Of a stretch of 64,000 nucleotides of DNA, positions 35,384 through 44,516 are shown piece after piece. Positions within the stretch are counted from its first letter, which is position 1. Each line of letters opens with the position of its first letter. The notes beneath the pieces were generated by a model. It saw only the letters and a program-made list of their open reading frames with translations. It was not told where the DNA came from and did not search any database. Origin of the DNA: JBFAPK01 sp040676675 (GTDB lineage Bacteria; Actinomycetota; Actinomycetes; Mycobacteriales; Micromonosporaceae); contig NZ_JBFAPK010000012.1 of assembly GCF_040676675.1 (NCBI RefSeq), positions 115,167 through 179,166 on the forward strand, in the 5' to 3' direction. The position numbers were made by a program, and so were the translations under genes.

Positions 35384-36705
35384 CAGCCCGCCACCCCCGA
35401 CAGCTCGCGGGCGAAGCCGCCGGGCAGGTACCCGATGCCGGCGTAGCGGATGCCGGCGGCGACGAGGGTCTGTTCGTCGAGGATCCGCCACGAGTCGTAG
35501 ACCACCCGGGGTCGGGACTCGCCGAGCAGCGCGGAGATCTCGATCGCCCGGTAGTCCGGATGGTCGTTGACCACCAGCACCGCGTCCGCGTCGCTGAACG
35601 CCTTGTCCAGGCTGGTCGGCTCGCCGCCGTACCGGCGGATCACGTCGTCGGTGACCATCGGGTCGTGCCCGAGGACGACCAGTCCGGCCTCCCGGAAGAC
35701 GGGCATCATCGCCTCGATCGGCGTACCGCGCATGTCGTCGGTGGGGGGCCAGCCCTTGTACGCCCAGCCCAGTACGGCCAGCCGGGCGCCGGCGGTGACG
35801 CCGCGCTCCTGCCGGATCAGCTCGACCACCCGCCGGGCCACGTGCACCGGCAGGAACTCGTTGAGCTGCCTGGCCGCGCCGACCAGGAACGGCAGCCGGT
35901 AGCCGGCACTGCTGATCATCAGGTACGGGTCCTTGGAGAGGCAGCCGCCGCCCACGTACCCCGGCTTGGACAGGTCGGGGCGCGGGTAGTGCAGGTTCGC
36001 CGCGCCGATGACCTCCAGCGGGTCGAGCCCGTGCTGCTCGGCGATGAGCGCCAGCTCGTTGCCGAACGAGTAGATCAGGTCGGTGTGGCAGTTGTTGGCG
36101 AGCTTCACCAGCTCGGCGGCTTCGAGGCTGGAGACCGGGACGACCCGGCTGGCGAAGCCGCCGAAGAGATCCGCCCCGGCGGCCAGGCTCCGCTCGTCCA
36201 GTCCGCCGACGACCTGCGGCAGGTCGACGAGTTCCCGCAGCGCCTGGCCCTGGATGGTGCGCTCGGGCGCCATCACCAGCCGGGCCCGGCCCCACGCCGC
36301 GAGCAGCGGCGGCAGCACGACCTTGCGGCTCGTCCCGACCGGTACGGTGCTGCGCACCACGACCAGCGTCTCCGGTCCGCAGGCCCGCGCCACCTCCGCC
36401 GCGGCGGCGGCGAGGTTGTCGAGGTTGGGCGCGTGCGCCGGCCCCTGCACCGGGGTGGAGACGCAGAGCACCACCGCGTCGAGGTCGGCTGGGAGCGACT
36501 CGTCCACGAAGAGGGTCCGGCCGAGGCAGGACGCGAGCGTCTCCTCCACCCCCGGCTCGTAGAGGTGCAGCCGGCCACGGCGCAGCGACTCCAGCACGGC
36601 CGGTTGGCTGTCGACGCCGTACACCTCGTAGCCCTTGCGGGCGAGCACGGCGGCCAGGGTCAGGCCGACGTAGCCGAGACCGACGACGCCAATTCTCTGG
36701 TACAA
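35383..36705 (-). CDS. Nucleotide sugar dehydrogenase (UDP-sugar to uronic acid, WecC/WbpA-like)
   Basis: A 440-residue UDP-glucose/GDP-mannose dehydrogenase family enzyme that performs a four-electron oxidation of a nucleotide sugar C6 to carboxylate. NAD-binding GVVGLGYVGLTLAAVLA opens the protein; APERTIQG, the helix lysine in ELVKLANNCHTDLI and the nucleophile GGGCLSKDPYL follow. The start is TTG 36705, decided by an AGGAGG seven bases upstream that overlaps the stop of the preceding epimerase gene. Its product is the obvious substrate for the amidotransferase and epimerases in this locus. Confidence 0.92.
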   Translation of the reverse strand: MYQRIGVVGLGYVGLTLAAVLARKGYEVYGVDSQPAVLESLRRGRLHLYEPGVEETLASCLGRTLFVDESLPADLDAVVLCVSTPVQGPAHAPNLDNLAAAAAEVARACGPETLVVVRSTVPVGTSRKVVLPPLLAAWGRARLVMAPERTIQGQALRELVDLPQVVGGLDERSLAAGADLFGGFASRVVPVSSLEAAELVKLANNCHTDLIYSFGNELALIAEQHGLDPLEVIGAANLHYPRPDLSKPGYVGGGCLSKDPYLMISSAGYRLPFLVGAARQLNEFLPVHVARRVVELIRQERGVTAGARLAVLGWAYKGWPPTDDMRGTPIEAMMPVFREAGLVVLGHDPMVTDDVIRRYGGEPTSLDKAFSDADAVLVVNDHPDYRAIEISALLGESRPRVVYDSWRILDEQTLVAAGIRYAGIGYLPGGFARELSGVAG

Positions 36706-36712
36706 CTTGTTG

Positions 36713-36718
36713 CCTCCT
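36713..36718 (-). promoter_or_regulatory. Start-deciding ribosome binding site for the TTG start
   Basis: AGGAGG on the minus strand lies exactly 7 bases before TTG 36705 and overlaps the TAG of the upstream gene, which favours TTG over later internal starts. Confidence 0.85.
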
Positions 36719-37643
36719 AGATATGCGGGTCACCGGCGGTGGCCCGCGGCCCGCCGCCGCCCGGCTCGGCCCAGAGGGCCTTCACGGAATCGCTGAGGTC
36801 GTAGGTGGGGGCCCAGCCGAGCACCCGGGCCGCCGCGGAGATGTCGGCGCAGATCCAGCCGATGGCGGCGGTGCGGTTCGCGCCCGGCGCGCTGGCGCCC
36901 TCCAGGATCTCGCCGGTGAAGCCGGCGACCTGGGCGAGCAGCCGCACCGCGCTGCGGGTGGCGGCGGCCCGGCCGCCGCCGATGTTGAGGACGGGCTGGC
37001 TCAGCTCCGGGGCCTCGACGGCCGCGCGGACGGCGCGGGCCACGTCGCGCGCGTCGACGAAGTCCCGGTACGCGTCGAGCGGGCCGAGTTCGATCCGGTC
37101 GGCGCCGTGCATCAGCGCCTGGCGCAGCAGGGCGAGCGCCCGGCCGAGCAGGGTGTCGGTGTGCAGGCCGGGGCCGATCGGGTTGAACACCCGCAGCACC
37201 ACGCCGTCGAGGCGGCCGGCGGCGCAGGCCAGCTCGACCAGCCGGGTGCCGGCCAGGTGGCTGAGGCCGTACTCGCTGACCGGCCGGGCCGCGTCCTGCT
37301 CGGAGACGGCGTGGCCGGTGGGCACGGGACCGTACTCGCCGGCCGAGCCGATCCGGACCAGCCGGGCGCGGGGCGCCCCGGCGGCGACGGCGTCGATCAG
37401 CTTCGCGGTGACCACGGTGTTCGCGGTGACCAGCTGGTATCCGCTGCCGTCGAGCCGGCCGGTGCAGTTGACCACCGCGTCGGGCTCGGTCGCCCGCAGC
37501 AGCCCGGTCAGCTCCTTGACCCCGGCGGTCACCAGGTCGCAGCCGTTGCGGTCGGGGCAGAGCAGTTCGGCGTACGGCGTGAGCGCGTCGCGTACGTGCC
37601 GGCCGAGGAAGCCGTTACCGCCGAAGAGCAGCACTCTGGTCAT
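36717..37643 (-). CDS. NAD-dependent epimerase/dehydratase-like protein with altered active site
   Basis: A 308-residue extended SDR. The cofactor loop FGGNGFLGRHVRDAL and the NCTGRLD, RIGSAGEYG and RVFNPIGPG segments are present, but the catalytic YxxxK reads Y-G-L-S-H, with His in place of Lys. It could be a reductase with changed chemistry or a non-catalytic homologue. ATG 37643 has GGAG five bases upstream; the frame is open much further but without homology. First gene of the right-half minus operon. Confidence 0.85.
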   Translation of the reverse strand: MTRVLLFGGNGFLGRHVRDALTPYAELLCPDRNGCDLVTAGVKELTGLLRATEPDAVVNCTGRLDGSGYQLVTANTVVTAKLIDAVAAGAPRARLVRIGSAGEYGPVPTGHAVSEQDAARPVSEYGLSHLAGTRLVELACAAGRLDGVVLRVFNPIGPGLHTDTLLGRALALLRQALMHGADRIELGPLDAYRDFVDARDVARAVRAAVEAPELSQPVLNIGGGRAAATRSAVRLLAQVAGFTGEILEGASAPGANRTAAIGWICADISAAARVLGWAPTYDLSDSVKALWAEPGGGGPRATAGDPHI

Positions 37644-37919
37644 GCCAGCTCCGTCTCTCATTCGGTCCTCCTCGCCGGCCATTCGACCGGCGGCGCGGGA
37701 CGGCATCTCGGTCAACGAAGGCTGAAGTGTTCGGTTGCGCGGCAAATGCCCTATAAGTCGATCGAGACCAAGATATCCGACAAAAGCCGTTTGGCGCGGC
37801 AAAAGCCCAGACCGATCAAATAATCGCATCGCCGACCTTATGGTGATGAGGTGCCCAGCTCGGGCAGAAACCCACTGTCCGGCCACACACCACCTGGTCG
37901 GGCGGACCGCGGAGAGATG
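37644..37919. promoter_or_regulatory. Divergent control region of the right polysaccharide half
   Basis: The 276 bases between two divergent operons are clearly AT-richer than the genome, especially 37740-37830. Direct repeats GCGCGGCAAATGCCC (37737-37751) and GCGCGGCAAAAGCCC (37794-37808) are 57 bp apart; each holds an imperfect GGC/GCC inverted core. They look like paired regulator sites. Confidence 0.55.
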
Positions 37920-39164
37920 ATGACCCGACAACCAGCAGCGCAGGTGTCCTGCCCCACGCCTCGCGTCGAGGCTCCGGTCGACGGCGAGGAGTCGCCGCAG
38001 ACCGCCCCGTCCTCGTCCGTTCACCCGTACGGCGTCGTCCGGGTCTTCGGCGCGCTCGACGTCGGAGGTGCGGAGCTACGCACCATAGAACTGCTGCCCC
38101 GGCTGATCGCGGCCGGAGCCGAGATCCACTTCGTCACCCTGACCGGGCGGGCGGGCGTACTGGCGCCCCAGGTGGAGCGGCTCGGCGCCAGGGTGCACCC
38201 GCTGCGTCTGAGCCTCGCCTTCCCCCCGCGTTTCCTCCGGCTGCTCCGTCGCCTGCGACCGCGCGTGGTGCACTCCGACGTCGCCACCTTCTCCGGCTTC
38301 ATCCTGCTGCTCGCCTGGGCGGCCCGGGTACCGGTCCGGATCGCGCACTTCCGCAGCGACGCGGACGGACACGGCAACGGTCCACGGCGCCGGGCCCAAC
38401 GCTGGGTGATGCGCAGGCTGGTGCGACTCTGCGCCACCGACATCCTCGGGGTCGCGCCCGGCGCGCTCTCCCACTGCTACCTGCCGTCCTGGCGGACGGA
38501 CCCCCGGTGCCGGGTCATCCCCAACGGGCTGGACCTGGACCGCCTCCATCGCGACCACGGGTTCGACCTGCGCACGGCGGTCGGGGCCGCGCCCGACGAG
38601 ATCATCTGCATGCACGTCGGGCGGGCGGCGCCGGAGAAGCGCCGATGGCTGGTACCGGCGATCGTCGCGGGGCTACAGGCGCGCGGCCTGCCGGCGCGCG
38701 CGGTCCTGGTCGGCGGCCACGATCCCGACGACGACGCGCGGGTGTCGCGCGAGGCCGAGGCGTACGGCGTCGGCGACCGGTTGCACCTGCTCGGGGCGCG
38801 CGACGACGTGGGCAGCCTGATGCGGCAGGCCGACGTGCTCCTGCTCCCCTCCCAGCGGGAGGGGCTGCCCGGCGTCGTACTGGAGGCGCTGGCGGTCGGC
38901 ACCGCCGTGGCCGCCTCGGACCTGCCGGGCGTGCGGTTCATCGCCGGACAACTGCCGGGCGTCACCGTGTTGGCTCAGGACGCGAGCGCGGCCGACTGGG
39001 CGGAGGCGATCGACGCCGCGGGGGTCCGCCCGGGCGGCGACCGCGACCGCGAGTCCGCGGCGGCGGCGTTCCGGTCGAGCCCCTTCAGCCTGGACGCCGC
39101 CGCGGCGGCCCACCTTGCCATCTATCAGCAGCGACACATCCTGGAGCGCCCATGTGCGGCATAG
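37920..39164 (+). CDS. Glycosyltransferase family 4
   Basis: A 414-residue GT-B transferase. YGVVRVFGALDVGGAELRTIELL is the usual acceptor-side GG loop (GGAE); the donor half shows PNGLDLDRL, HVGRAAPEKRRW and LLLPSQREGLPGVVLEALAVG. ATG 37920 is five bases after GGAG; the adjacent ATG at 37917 is too close. The end overlaps the asnB start by 13 bases. Adds a sugar to the repeat unit. Confidence 0.9.
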   Translation: MTRQPAAQVSCPTPRVEAPVDGEESPQTAPSSSVHPYGVVRVFGALDVGGAELRTIELLPRLIAAGAEIHFVTLTGRAGVLAPQVERLGARVHPLRLSLAFPPRFLRLLRRLRPRVVHSDVATFSGFILLLAWAARVPVRIAHFRSDADGHGNGPRRRAQRWVMRRLVRLCATDILGVAPGALSHCYLPSWRTDPRCRVIPNGLDLDRLHRDHGFDLRTAVGAAPDEIICMHVGRAAPEKRRWLVPAIVAGLQARGLPARAVLVGGHDPDDDARVSREAEAYGVGDRLHLLGARDDVGSLMRQADVLLLPSQREGLPGVVLEALAVGTAVAASDLPGVRFIAGQLPGVTVLAQDASAADWAEAIDAAGVRPGGDRDRESAAAAFRSSPFSLDAAAAAHLAIYQQRHILERPCAA

Positions 39165-41092
39165 CGGGGACGATCGGAGCGGGCCGTCCCGACCCGGAGT
39201 TGGTCCGGCGGATGTGCGACGTGATCGCACATCGCGGCCCGGACGGCTTCGGCCTCCACACCGACGAGCACGCCGCACTGGGCATGCGGCGACTGGCGAT
39301 CATCGACGTCGCGGGTGGGCAGCAGCCGGTACGCAACGAGGACGGCAGCGTGGTCGCCGTCTTCAACGGCGAGATCTACAACTATCGCGAGCTGCGGGCC
39401 GAGCTGACCGGCCGCGGGCACCGCCTCACCAGCGACGGTGACTCCGAGTGCCTGGTCCACCTCTACGAGGAGCACGGTGACGACCTCGTGCACCGCCTGC
39501 GCGGGATGTTCGCGTTCGCGATCTGGGACGTCCGCCGCCGGCGACTGCTGCTCGGGCGGGACCGGGTCGGCAAGAAGCCGCTCTACTGGCGGTCGTCGGC
39601 GGACAGGACGATCTCGTTCGCCTCGGAACTCAAGTCGCTGCTCTGCGACCCCGGGCTGACCCGCCGGCTCGACCTCACGGCGCTGCACCACTACCTCACC
39701 TACCAGTACGTCCCGGCGCCGTGGTCGATGTTCGAGGGCGTACGGAAGCTGCCGCCCGGCCACCTGCTCGTCTGGCAGGACGGGGCGGTCGAGGTACGCC
39801 GGTACTGGCGACTCGACTGCACGCCGCGCGAGGTGCGCGACGAGCGCGAGGCCGCCGCGGAACTCCGCGAGCGGCTGCTGGACGCGGTCCGGATCCGGAT
39901 GGTCAGCGAACGCCCGATCGGCGCCTTCCTCTCCGGTGGCGTGGACTCCTCCGCCGTGGTCGCGGCGATGGCACAGCTCTCGACGGCGCCCGTCAAGACG
40001 TTCAGCATCGGGTTCACCGAGGACCGGTACGACGAGCGTCCCTACGCCCGCGTCGTCGCGGAGCGGTACGCCACCGAACATCACGAGTTGGTGGCCACGC
40101 CGTCGAGCATCGGCCTGTTACCCACCCTCACCTGGCAGTTCGACGAACCGTTCGCCGACTCGTCGGCGATACCGAGCCTGCTCGTCGCCCGGATGAGCCG
40201 GGAGCACGTGACGGTGGTGCTCAACGGCGACGGCGGGGACGAGGCGTTCGGTGGCTACCACCGGTACTCGATCCTGCGGCTGCTGGGCCGCGTCCCCACG
40301 CTGGGCAGCGCCCCGCTGCTCAGGACGGTCGGGCCGGCGCTGGCGAGGCGCGGGGCCCGGGGCACCCCGGTCCACCGTCTCGGCCGGGTGCTGGAACTTC
40401 TCGGTGAACCGACGGTCGACCGGTACGCCCGGATCGTCTCCATCTTCGGCGACGACCAGAAGTACGACCTCTACACCGACGAGCTGCGGGCACACCTGGC
40501 CGGCGTGGACAGCCACGAGCTGCTGCGCGAGGCGTACCGGTCGTCGCGCGCGACGGACCACGTCGGCCGGGTGATCGACGCGGACATCAACACGTACCTG
40601 CCCGGCGACCTGCTGCCCAAGGTGGACATCACCACGATGGCGGCCTCCCTCGAGGCCCGTTCGCCGCTGCTCGACCACGAGCTGCTGGAGTGGGCGGGAC
40701 ACCTGCCGACCCGGTTGAAGGTGCGCTCCGGCACGAGAAAGTACCTGCTCAAGCGCGCCCTCGAACCGTGGCTGCCGGCCGAGATCCTGCACCGGCCGAA
40801 GAAGGGGTTCAGCGTACCGCTGGGCCGGTGGCTCCGGGGCGAGCTGCGTGACCTCGTCTGGGACGTGCTCACCGACCACACCACCCGCGAGCGCGGACTG
40901 TTCCGTCCCGAGGCGGTGACCGCGCTGCTCGAACGGCACATGCGCGGTGACGACCTCGGCTACCGTCTCTGGGCGCTGCTCCAGTTCGAACTCTGGCACC
41001 GCCGGTTCCTGGACGAGCCGCACCAGGCCCTCGCCCCGGTCGACGCCCCGGCCCCGCCCTCGGGCAGCTCCGGCCTGCTCGCCCGCTCCTGA
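39152..41092 (+). CDS. asnB: Asparagine synthase-type amidotransferase
   Basis: A 646-residue glutamine-hydrolysing enzyme. Cys2 in MCGIAGTIG is the N-terminal nucleophile of the class II glutaminase domain, with RGPDG and FNGEIYNY; the synthetase domain carries the PP-loop SGGVDSSAVVAAMA at about residue 267 and LNGDGGDEAFGGYHRY. All catalytic parts are intact. It could make asparagine, but being coupled to a glycosyltransferase within a locus encoding a UDP-sugar dehydrogenase, it more likely amidates a sugar uronic acid, as WbpS-like proteins do. The last codons are duplicated downstream. Confidence 0.9.
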   Translation: MCGIAGTIGAGRPDPELVRRMCDVIAHRGPDGFGLHTDEHAALGMRRLAIIDVAGGQQPVRNEDGSVVAVFNGEIYNYRELRAELTGRGHRLTSDGDSECLVHLYEEHGDDLVHRLRGMFAFAIWDVRRRRLLLGRDRVGKKPLYWRSSADRTISFASELKSLLCDPGLTRRLDLTALHHYLTYQYVPAPWSMFEGVRKLPPGHLLVWQDGAVEVRRYWRLDCTPREVRDEREAAAELRERLLDAVRIRMVSERPIGAFLSGGVDSSAVVAAMAQLSTAPVKTFSIGFTEDRYDERPYARVVAERYATEHHELVATPSSIGLLPTLTWQFDEPFADSSAIPSLLVARMSREHVTVVLNGDGGDEAFGGYHRYSILRLLGRVPTLGSAPLLRTVGPALARRGARGTPVHRLGRVLELLGEPTVDRYARIVSIFGDDQKYDLYTDELRAHLAGVDSHELLREAYRSSRATDHVGRVIDADINTYLPGDLLPKVDITTMAASLEARSPLLDHELLEWAGHLPTRLKVRSGTRKYLLKRALEPWLPAEILHRPKKGFSVPLGRWLRGELRDLVWDVLTDHTTRERGLFRPEAVTALLERHMRGDDLGYRLWALLQFELWHRRFLDEPHQALAPVDAPAPPSGSSGLLARS

Positions 41093-41196
41093 CACCGCGG
41101 GCCCGGCTCGCGACCGACGGCCACCCACGAGCCGGTCCGCCCGCTCCTGACACCCCAGGCCCGGGGCCGCGACCGGCGGCCACCCGGCGAGCCGGC
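41081..41196. repeat. 58-bp direct duplication across the asnB stop
   Basis: The segment starting GCCCGCTCCTGACACC at 41081 recurs at 41139 with several substitutions. The first copy contains the asnB stop (TGA 41090-41092), so the 3' end of the gene has been duplicated. Confidence 0.8.
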
Positions 41197-41301
41197 TGAG
41201 CGGCCCGGCCAGGAGATTCAGGATGATCTACTAATTGACGCCGATCACATCGACGGGAAAGGCTCGGGCGACCAGATCCTTCAACCCAGGGGGCATGCGT
41301 G

Positions 41302-44300
41302 ATGAGGCTCAGACCGCTGGCCGTCGCCGGCGTGTTCACCCTGGTCGGCGCGTTGGCGCTGACCGCACCCGCGACCGCGGCGCCGCCGTCGGATCCGGCG
41401 CACCACGATCGGCTAGAGGTCTACGCCGGCACGGTCGACGCCAAACAGCTCGACGAGCTGCGGGCCGAGGGGGTGGATCTCACCGACACCGCGACCGACC
41501 GGGACGCCGCCGGCAACACCCGGGTCGAGGCGGTGCTCACCGGCGCGCAGGCGGCCCGGCTGGTCGGGCGGGGCGTCCGGCTGAGCGTCAAGAAGGTGCA
41601 CGGCAAGGAGGCGTCCCGGACGCTGCGGGAGCAGTCGGCCAGCGGCTGGACGGCGTTCCGCTCGTACAGCGAGCCCGGCGGGATCCGCGACGAGCTGGTG
41701 GCGACCGCGGCCCGGTTCCCCCGGCTCGCCAAGCTGGAGACGATCGGCCGGACCACCCAGGGCAAGCCGATCCTCGCGGTGAAGGTCACCCGCGACGCGA
41801 GCCGGGTCGCGGACGGGAAGCGGCCGGCGGTGCTCTACGCCGGTACGCAGCACGCCCGGGAGTGGATCACCCCGGAGATGACCCGGCGGCTGCTGCACCA
41901 CGTGCTGGACAACTACGGCGGTGATCGCGAGATCACCCGGTTGGTGGACACCACCGAGCTGTGGTTCCTGCCGGTGGCGAACCCGGACGGCTACGACTAC
42001 ACGTTCACCCCGGACAACCGGCTGTGGCGCAAGAACCTGCGGGACAACAACGGCGACGGCAAGATCACCAATGGTGACGGCGTCGACATCAACCGCAACT
42101 TCGACTTCAAGTGGGGCTACGACAACGAGGGCTCCTCGCCCGACCCGGCGGACGAGACGTACCGGGGCCCGGGTCCGAACTCCGAGCCGGAGGCCCAGGC
42201 GATGGACCGGCTCTTCCGGCGGGTCGGCTTCGAGTTCTTCGTCAACTACCACTCCGCCGCCGAACTGCTCCTCTACGGCACCGGCTGGCAGGTCAGCACG
42301 CCGACCCCGGACGACGTGATCTACGAGGCGATGGTCGGCGACGACGCCCACCCGGCGGTACCCGGCTACGACCCGGACATCTCCGCCGAGCTGTACCCCA
42401 CCAACGGCGACACCGACAGCTACGCCACCGCCCGGTACGGCACGCTCGGCTTCACCCCCGAGATGTCGACCTGCGAGACCGCCTCGGCCGTCGACCCGGA
42501 CGACCAGTGGGAACCGGAGGAGTGCGCGAGCGTCTTCATCTTCCCGGACGACGAGAAGCTGATCGCCGCCGAGGTGGCCAAGAACCTCCCGTTCGCGCTC
42601 GCGGTGGCGAAGTCGGCGGCCGACCCGGACAACCCGGTGTCGGTGGTCGGCCGGAGCACCCCGGACTTCGTGGTGGACTCCTTCGACGTCTCGTACGGCA
42701 CGAACCAGCAGGTCGCGGCGATCACGCGGCGGGCCCTGAAGGACGTACGGATGCACTACGTCGTGAACGGCGGCCGGCCGAGGACGGTCGGGGTCAAGGA
42801 GTGGCGCGGCGGCGAGCGCTACGGTGACGAGAACGACGACTACTACGCCGAGCTGCGCGGTACCGTCACCGGGGCCCGGCCCGGCGACCGGGTCGAGGTC
42901 TGGTTCACCGGCCGCAAACCCGGCGCCGGCACGGTCGCCAGCGAGCACTTCACCTATCGGGTGAACGGTGACATCGGCGGTGACGTGCTGGTGCTCGCCG
43001 TCGAGGACGTCACCGGCGCGAGCCCGACCCAGGGCGGCACCGGCGCCAGGTACGCCGACGAGGTGGCCGCCGCGCTCGCCGCCGCCGGCCGCAGCAGCGA
43101 CGTCTACGACTTCGACGCGGCCGGCCGTAGGGCGCCGCACCCGCTCGGGGTGCTGTCGCACTACCGGGCGGTGGTCTGGGAGACCGGCGACGACGTGATC
43201 CTGCGGGCGCCGGGCCAGCCGGCCGGCACCGCCGCGAAGGCGGCGCTGGAGACCGAGCTGGCCGTCCGCGACTACCTCAACGAGGGCGGCAAGCTGCTGG
43301 TCAGCGGCAAGAACGCGCTGTTCGCCCAGTCGGCCAACGGCTCGTACGTCTACCACCCGGACGCGCCGCCCGAGTGCGCCGCGGCCGACGACGCGACCTG
43401 CCTGCCGCTGACGAACGACTTCCAGCAGTACTACCTGGGCGCCTACGGGTACGTCTCGGACGGCGGCAGCACCGCCGAGGGCACGCCGTACCCGGTGCGG
43501 GGCGACGCGGGGGCGTTCGCCGGGTACGCCGGCACGCTCAACGCGCCCGGCTCGGCCGGCAACCAGGACCACACGGCGTCGTTCCTGATCACGTCGAGCT
43601 TCCTGCCGCCGCAGCAGTTCCCGCAGTTCCGCAGCGAGGCGGCGGCGGGCTGGGTCCGGCCGGGCGGCGCCCCGTACGACCCGCGCACGGGTGACTGGTA
43701 CGTCGCCAGCGGGCAGGCCGACGCGTCGTACAAGCGGCTCACCCGGACCGTCGACCTGACGTCGGCGACCAGCGGCGAGCTGCGCTTCGCCACCTCGTAC
43801 GACACCGAGCCGAACTGGGACTACCTCTTCGTCGAGGCGCACGAGGTGGGTACCGACGACTGGACCACGCTGCCGGACGCGAACGGGCACACCGGCACCG
43901 GTACCGGCAGCAGTTGCGGCGAGGGCTGGGTGGCCGAACTGCACCCGCAGCTGGCCCACTACCAGGGCGCCGACTGCTCCCCCACCGGCACCACGGGCAG
44001 CTGGCACGCGGCCACCGGCCCGTCGGGCGGCTGGCAGGAGTGGTCGGTCGACCTCACCCCGTACGCGGGCAAGCGGGTCGAGGTCTCCATCTCGTACGCC
44101 TCGGACTGGGGTACCCAGGGGCTCGGCGTCTTCGTCGACGACGCCCGGGTGATCGTCGGCGGGGCCACGGTGGCGGAGACGTCGTTCGAGACCGACCTGG
44201 GCGGCTGGACGGTGGCCGGGCCACCGCCCGGCTCGACGGCGGCGGCGAACGACTTCGCCCGCAGCCAGAAGCTCTTCGAGGAGGGGGCCGTCGTCACCAC

Positions 44301-44403
44301 CCCGGACACCGTCTATCTCGGCTTCGGGCTGGAGGGGCTGGCCCCGGCGGCCCGGAACGACCTGGTCGCCCGCTCCCTGCGCCACCTCCTCCCCCGCCAC
44401 TAG
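41302..44403 (+). CDS. Secreted M14-family zinc carboxypeptidase
   Basis: A 1033-residue exported peptidase. Sec signal: MRLRPLAVAG, hydrophobic core, cleavage near APATAA. After a propeptide-like region, the peptidase domain covers about 120-430 with zinc ligands H184-x-x-E187 in GTQHAREW and the later His in VNYHSAAE, and the catalytic Glu in GFTPEMST. A long C-terminal extension of about 600 residues includes beta-sandwich, immune-inhibitor-A-like sequence (SFLITSSFLPPQQFPQF, WDYLFVEAHEVG, VDDARVIVGG). It would digest external peptides. ATG 41302; the GTG just before is an alternative. Confidence 0.9.
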   Translation: MRLRPLAVAGVFTLVGALALTAPATAAPPSDPAHHDRLEVYAGTVDAKQLDELRAEGVDLTDTATDRDAAGNTRVEAVLTGAQAARLVGRGVRLSVKKVHGKEASRTLREQSASGWTAFRSYSEPGGIRDELVATAARFPRLAKLETIGRTTQGKPILAVKVTRDASRVADGKRPAVLYAGTQHAREWITPEMTRRLLHHVLDNYGGDREITRLVDTTELWFLPVANPDGYDYTFTPDNRLWRKNLRDNNGDGKITNGDGVDINRNFDFKWGYDNEGSSPDPADETYRGPGPNSEPEAQAMDRLFRRVGFEFFVNYHSAAELLLYGTGWQVSTPTPDDVIYEAMVGDDAHPAVPGYDPDISAELYPTNGDTDSYATARYGTLGFTPEMSTCETASAVDPDDQWEPEECASVFIFPDDEKLIAAEVAKNLPFALAVAKSAADPDNPVSVVGRSTPDFVVDSFDVSYGTNQQVAAITRRALKDVRMHYVVNGGRPRTVGVKEWRGGERYGDENDDYYAELRGTVTGARPGDRVEVWFTGRKPGAGTVASEHFTYRVNGDIGGDVLVLAVEDVTGASPTQGGTGARYADEVAAALAAAGRSSDVYDFDAAGRRAPHPLGVLSHYRAVVWETGDDVILRAPGQPAGTAAKAALETELAVRDYLNEGGKLLVSGKNALFAQSANGSYVYHPDAPPECAAADDATCLPLTNDFQQYYLGAYGYVSDGGSTAEGTPYPVRGDAGAFAGYAGTLNAPGSAGNQDHTASFLITSSFLPPQQFPQFRSEAAAGWVRPGGAPYDPRTGDWYVASGQADASYKRLTRTVDLTSATSGELRFATSYDTEPNWDYLFVEAHEVGTDDWTTLPDANGHTGTGTGSSCGEGWVAELHPQLAHYQGADCSPTGTTGSWHAATGPSGGWQEWSVDLTPYAGKRVEVSISYASDWGTQGLGVFVDDARVIVGGATVAETSFETDLGGWTVAGPPPGSTAAANDFARSQKLFEEGAVVTTPDTVYLGFGLEGLAPAARNDLVARSLRHLLPRH

Positions 44404-44426
44404 CCCTTCCCGCCACTAGCCCTTCC
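44395..44426. repeat. Perfect 16-bp tandem duplication across a stop codon
   Basis: CGCCACTAGCCCTTCC occurs twice in a row; the first copy contains the TAG stop of the carboxypeptidase. Confidence 0.95.
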
Positions 44427-44430
44427 CCGT

Positions 44431-44488
44431 CGATCTAGGGCATATCGTCGTGATTGGAGATCAAGTAACGACGATATGCCCTAGATCG
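44431..44488. terminator. Perfect 21-bp palindrome between convergent genes
   Basis: Arms at 44431-44451 and 44468-44488 are exact complements around a 16-base loop. The arm begins with CGATCTAGGGCATATCG and shares GATCTAGGGCA with the palindrome at 13271. It ends both the carboxypeptidase and pgm transcripts. Confidence 0.85.
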
Positions 44489-44516
44489 CGGGGGGCGGGG
44501 CGGGGGGGCGCGGGGG

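Noticed and set aside
37735..37810. GGCAAA-type repeats as a c-di-GMP riboswitch
   Set aside because: The conserved GEMM core and pairing helices are not present; the repeats are better explained as protein sites.
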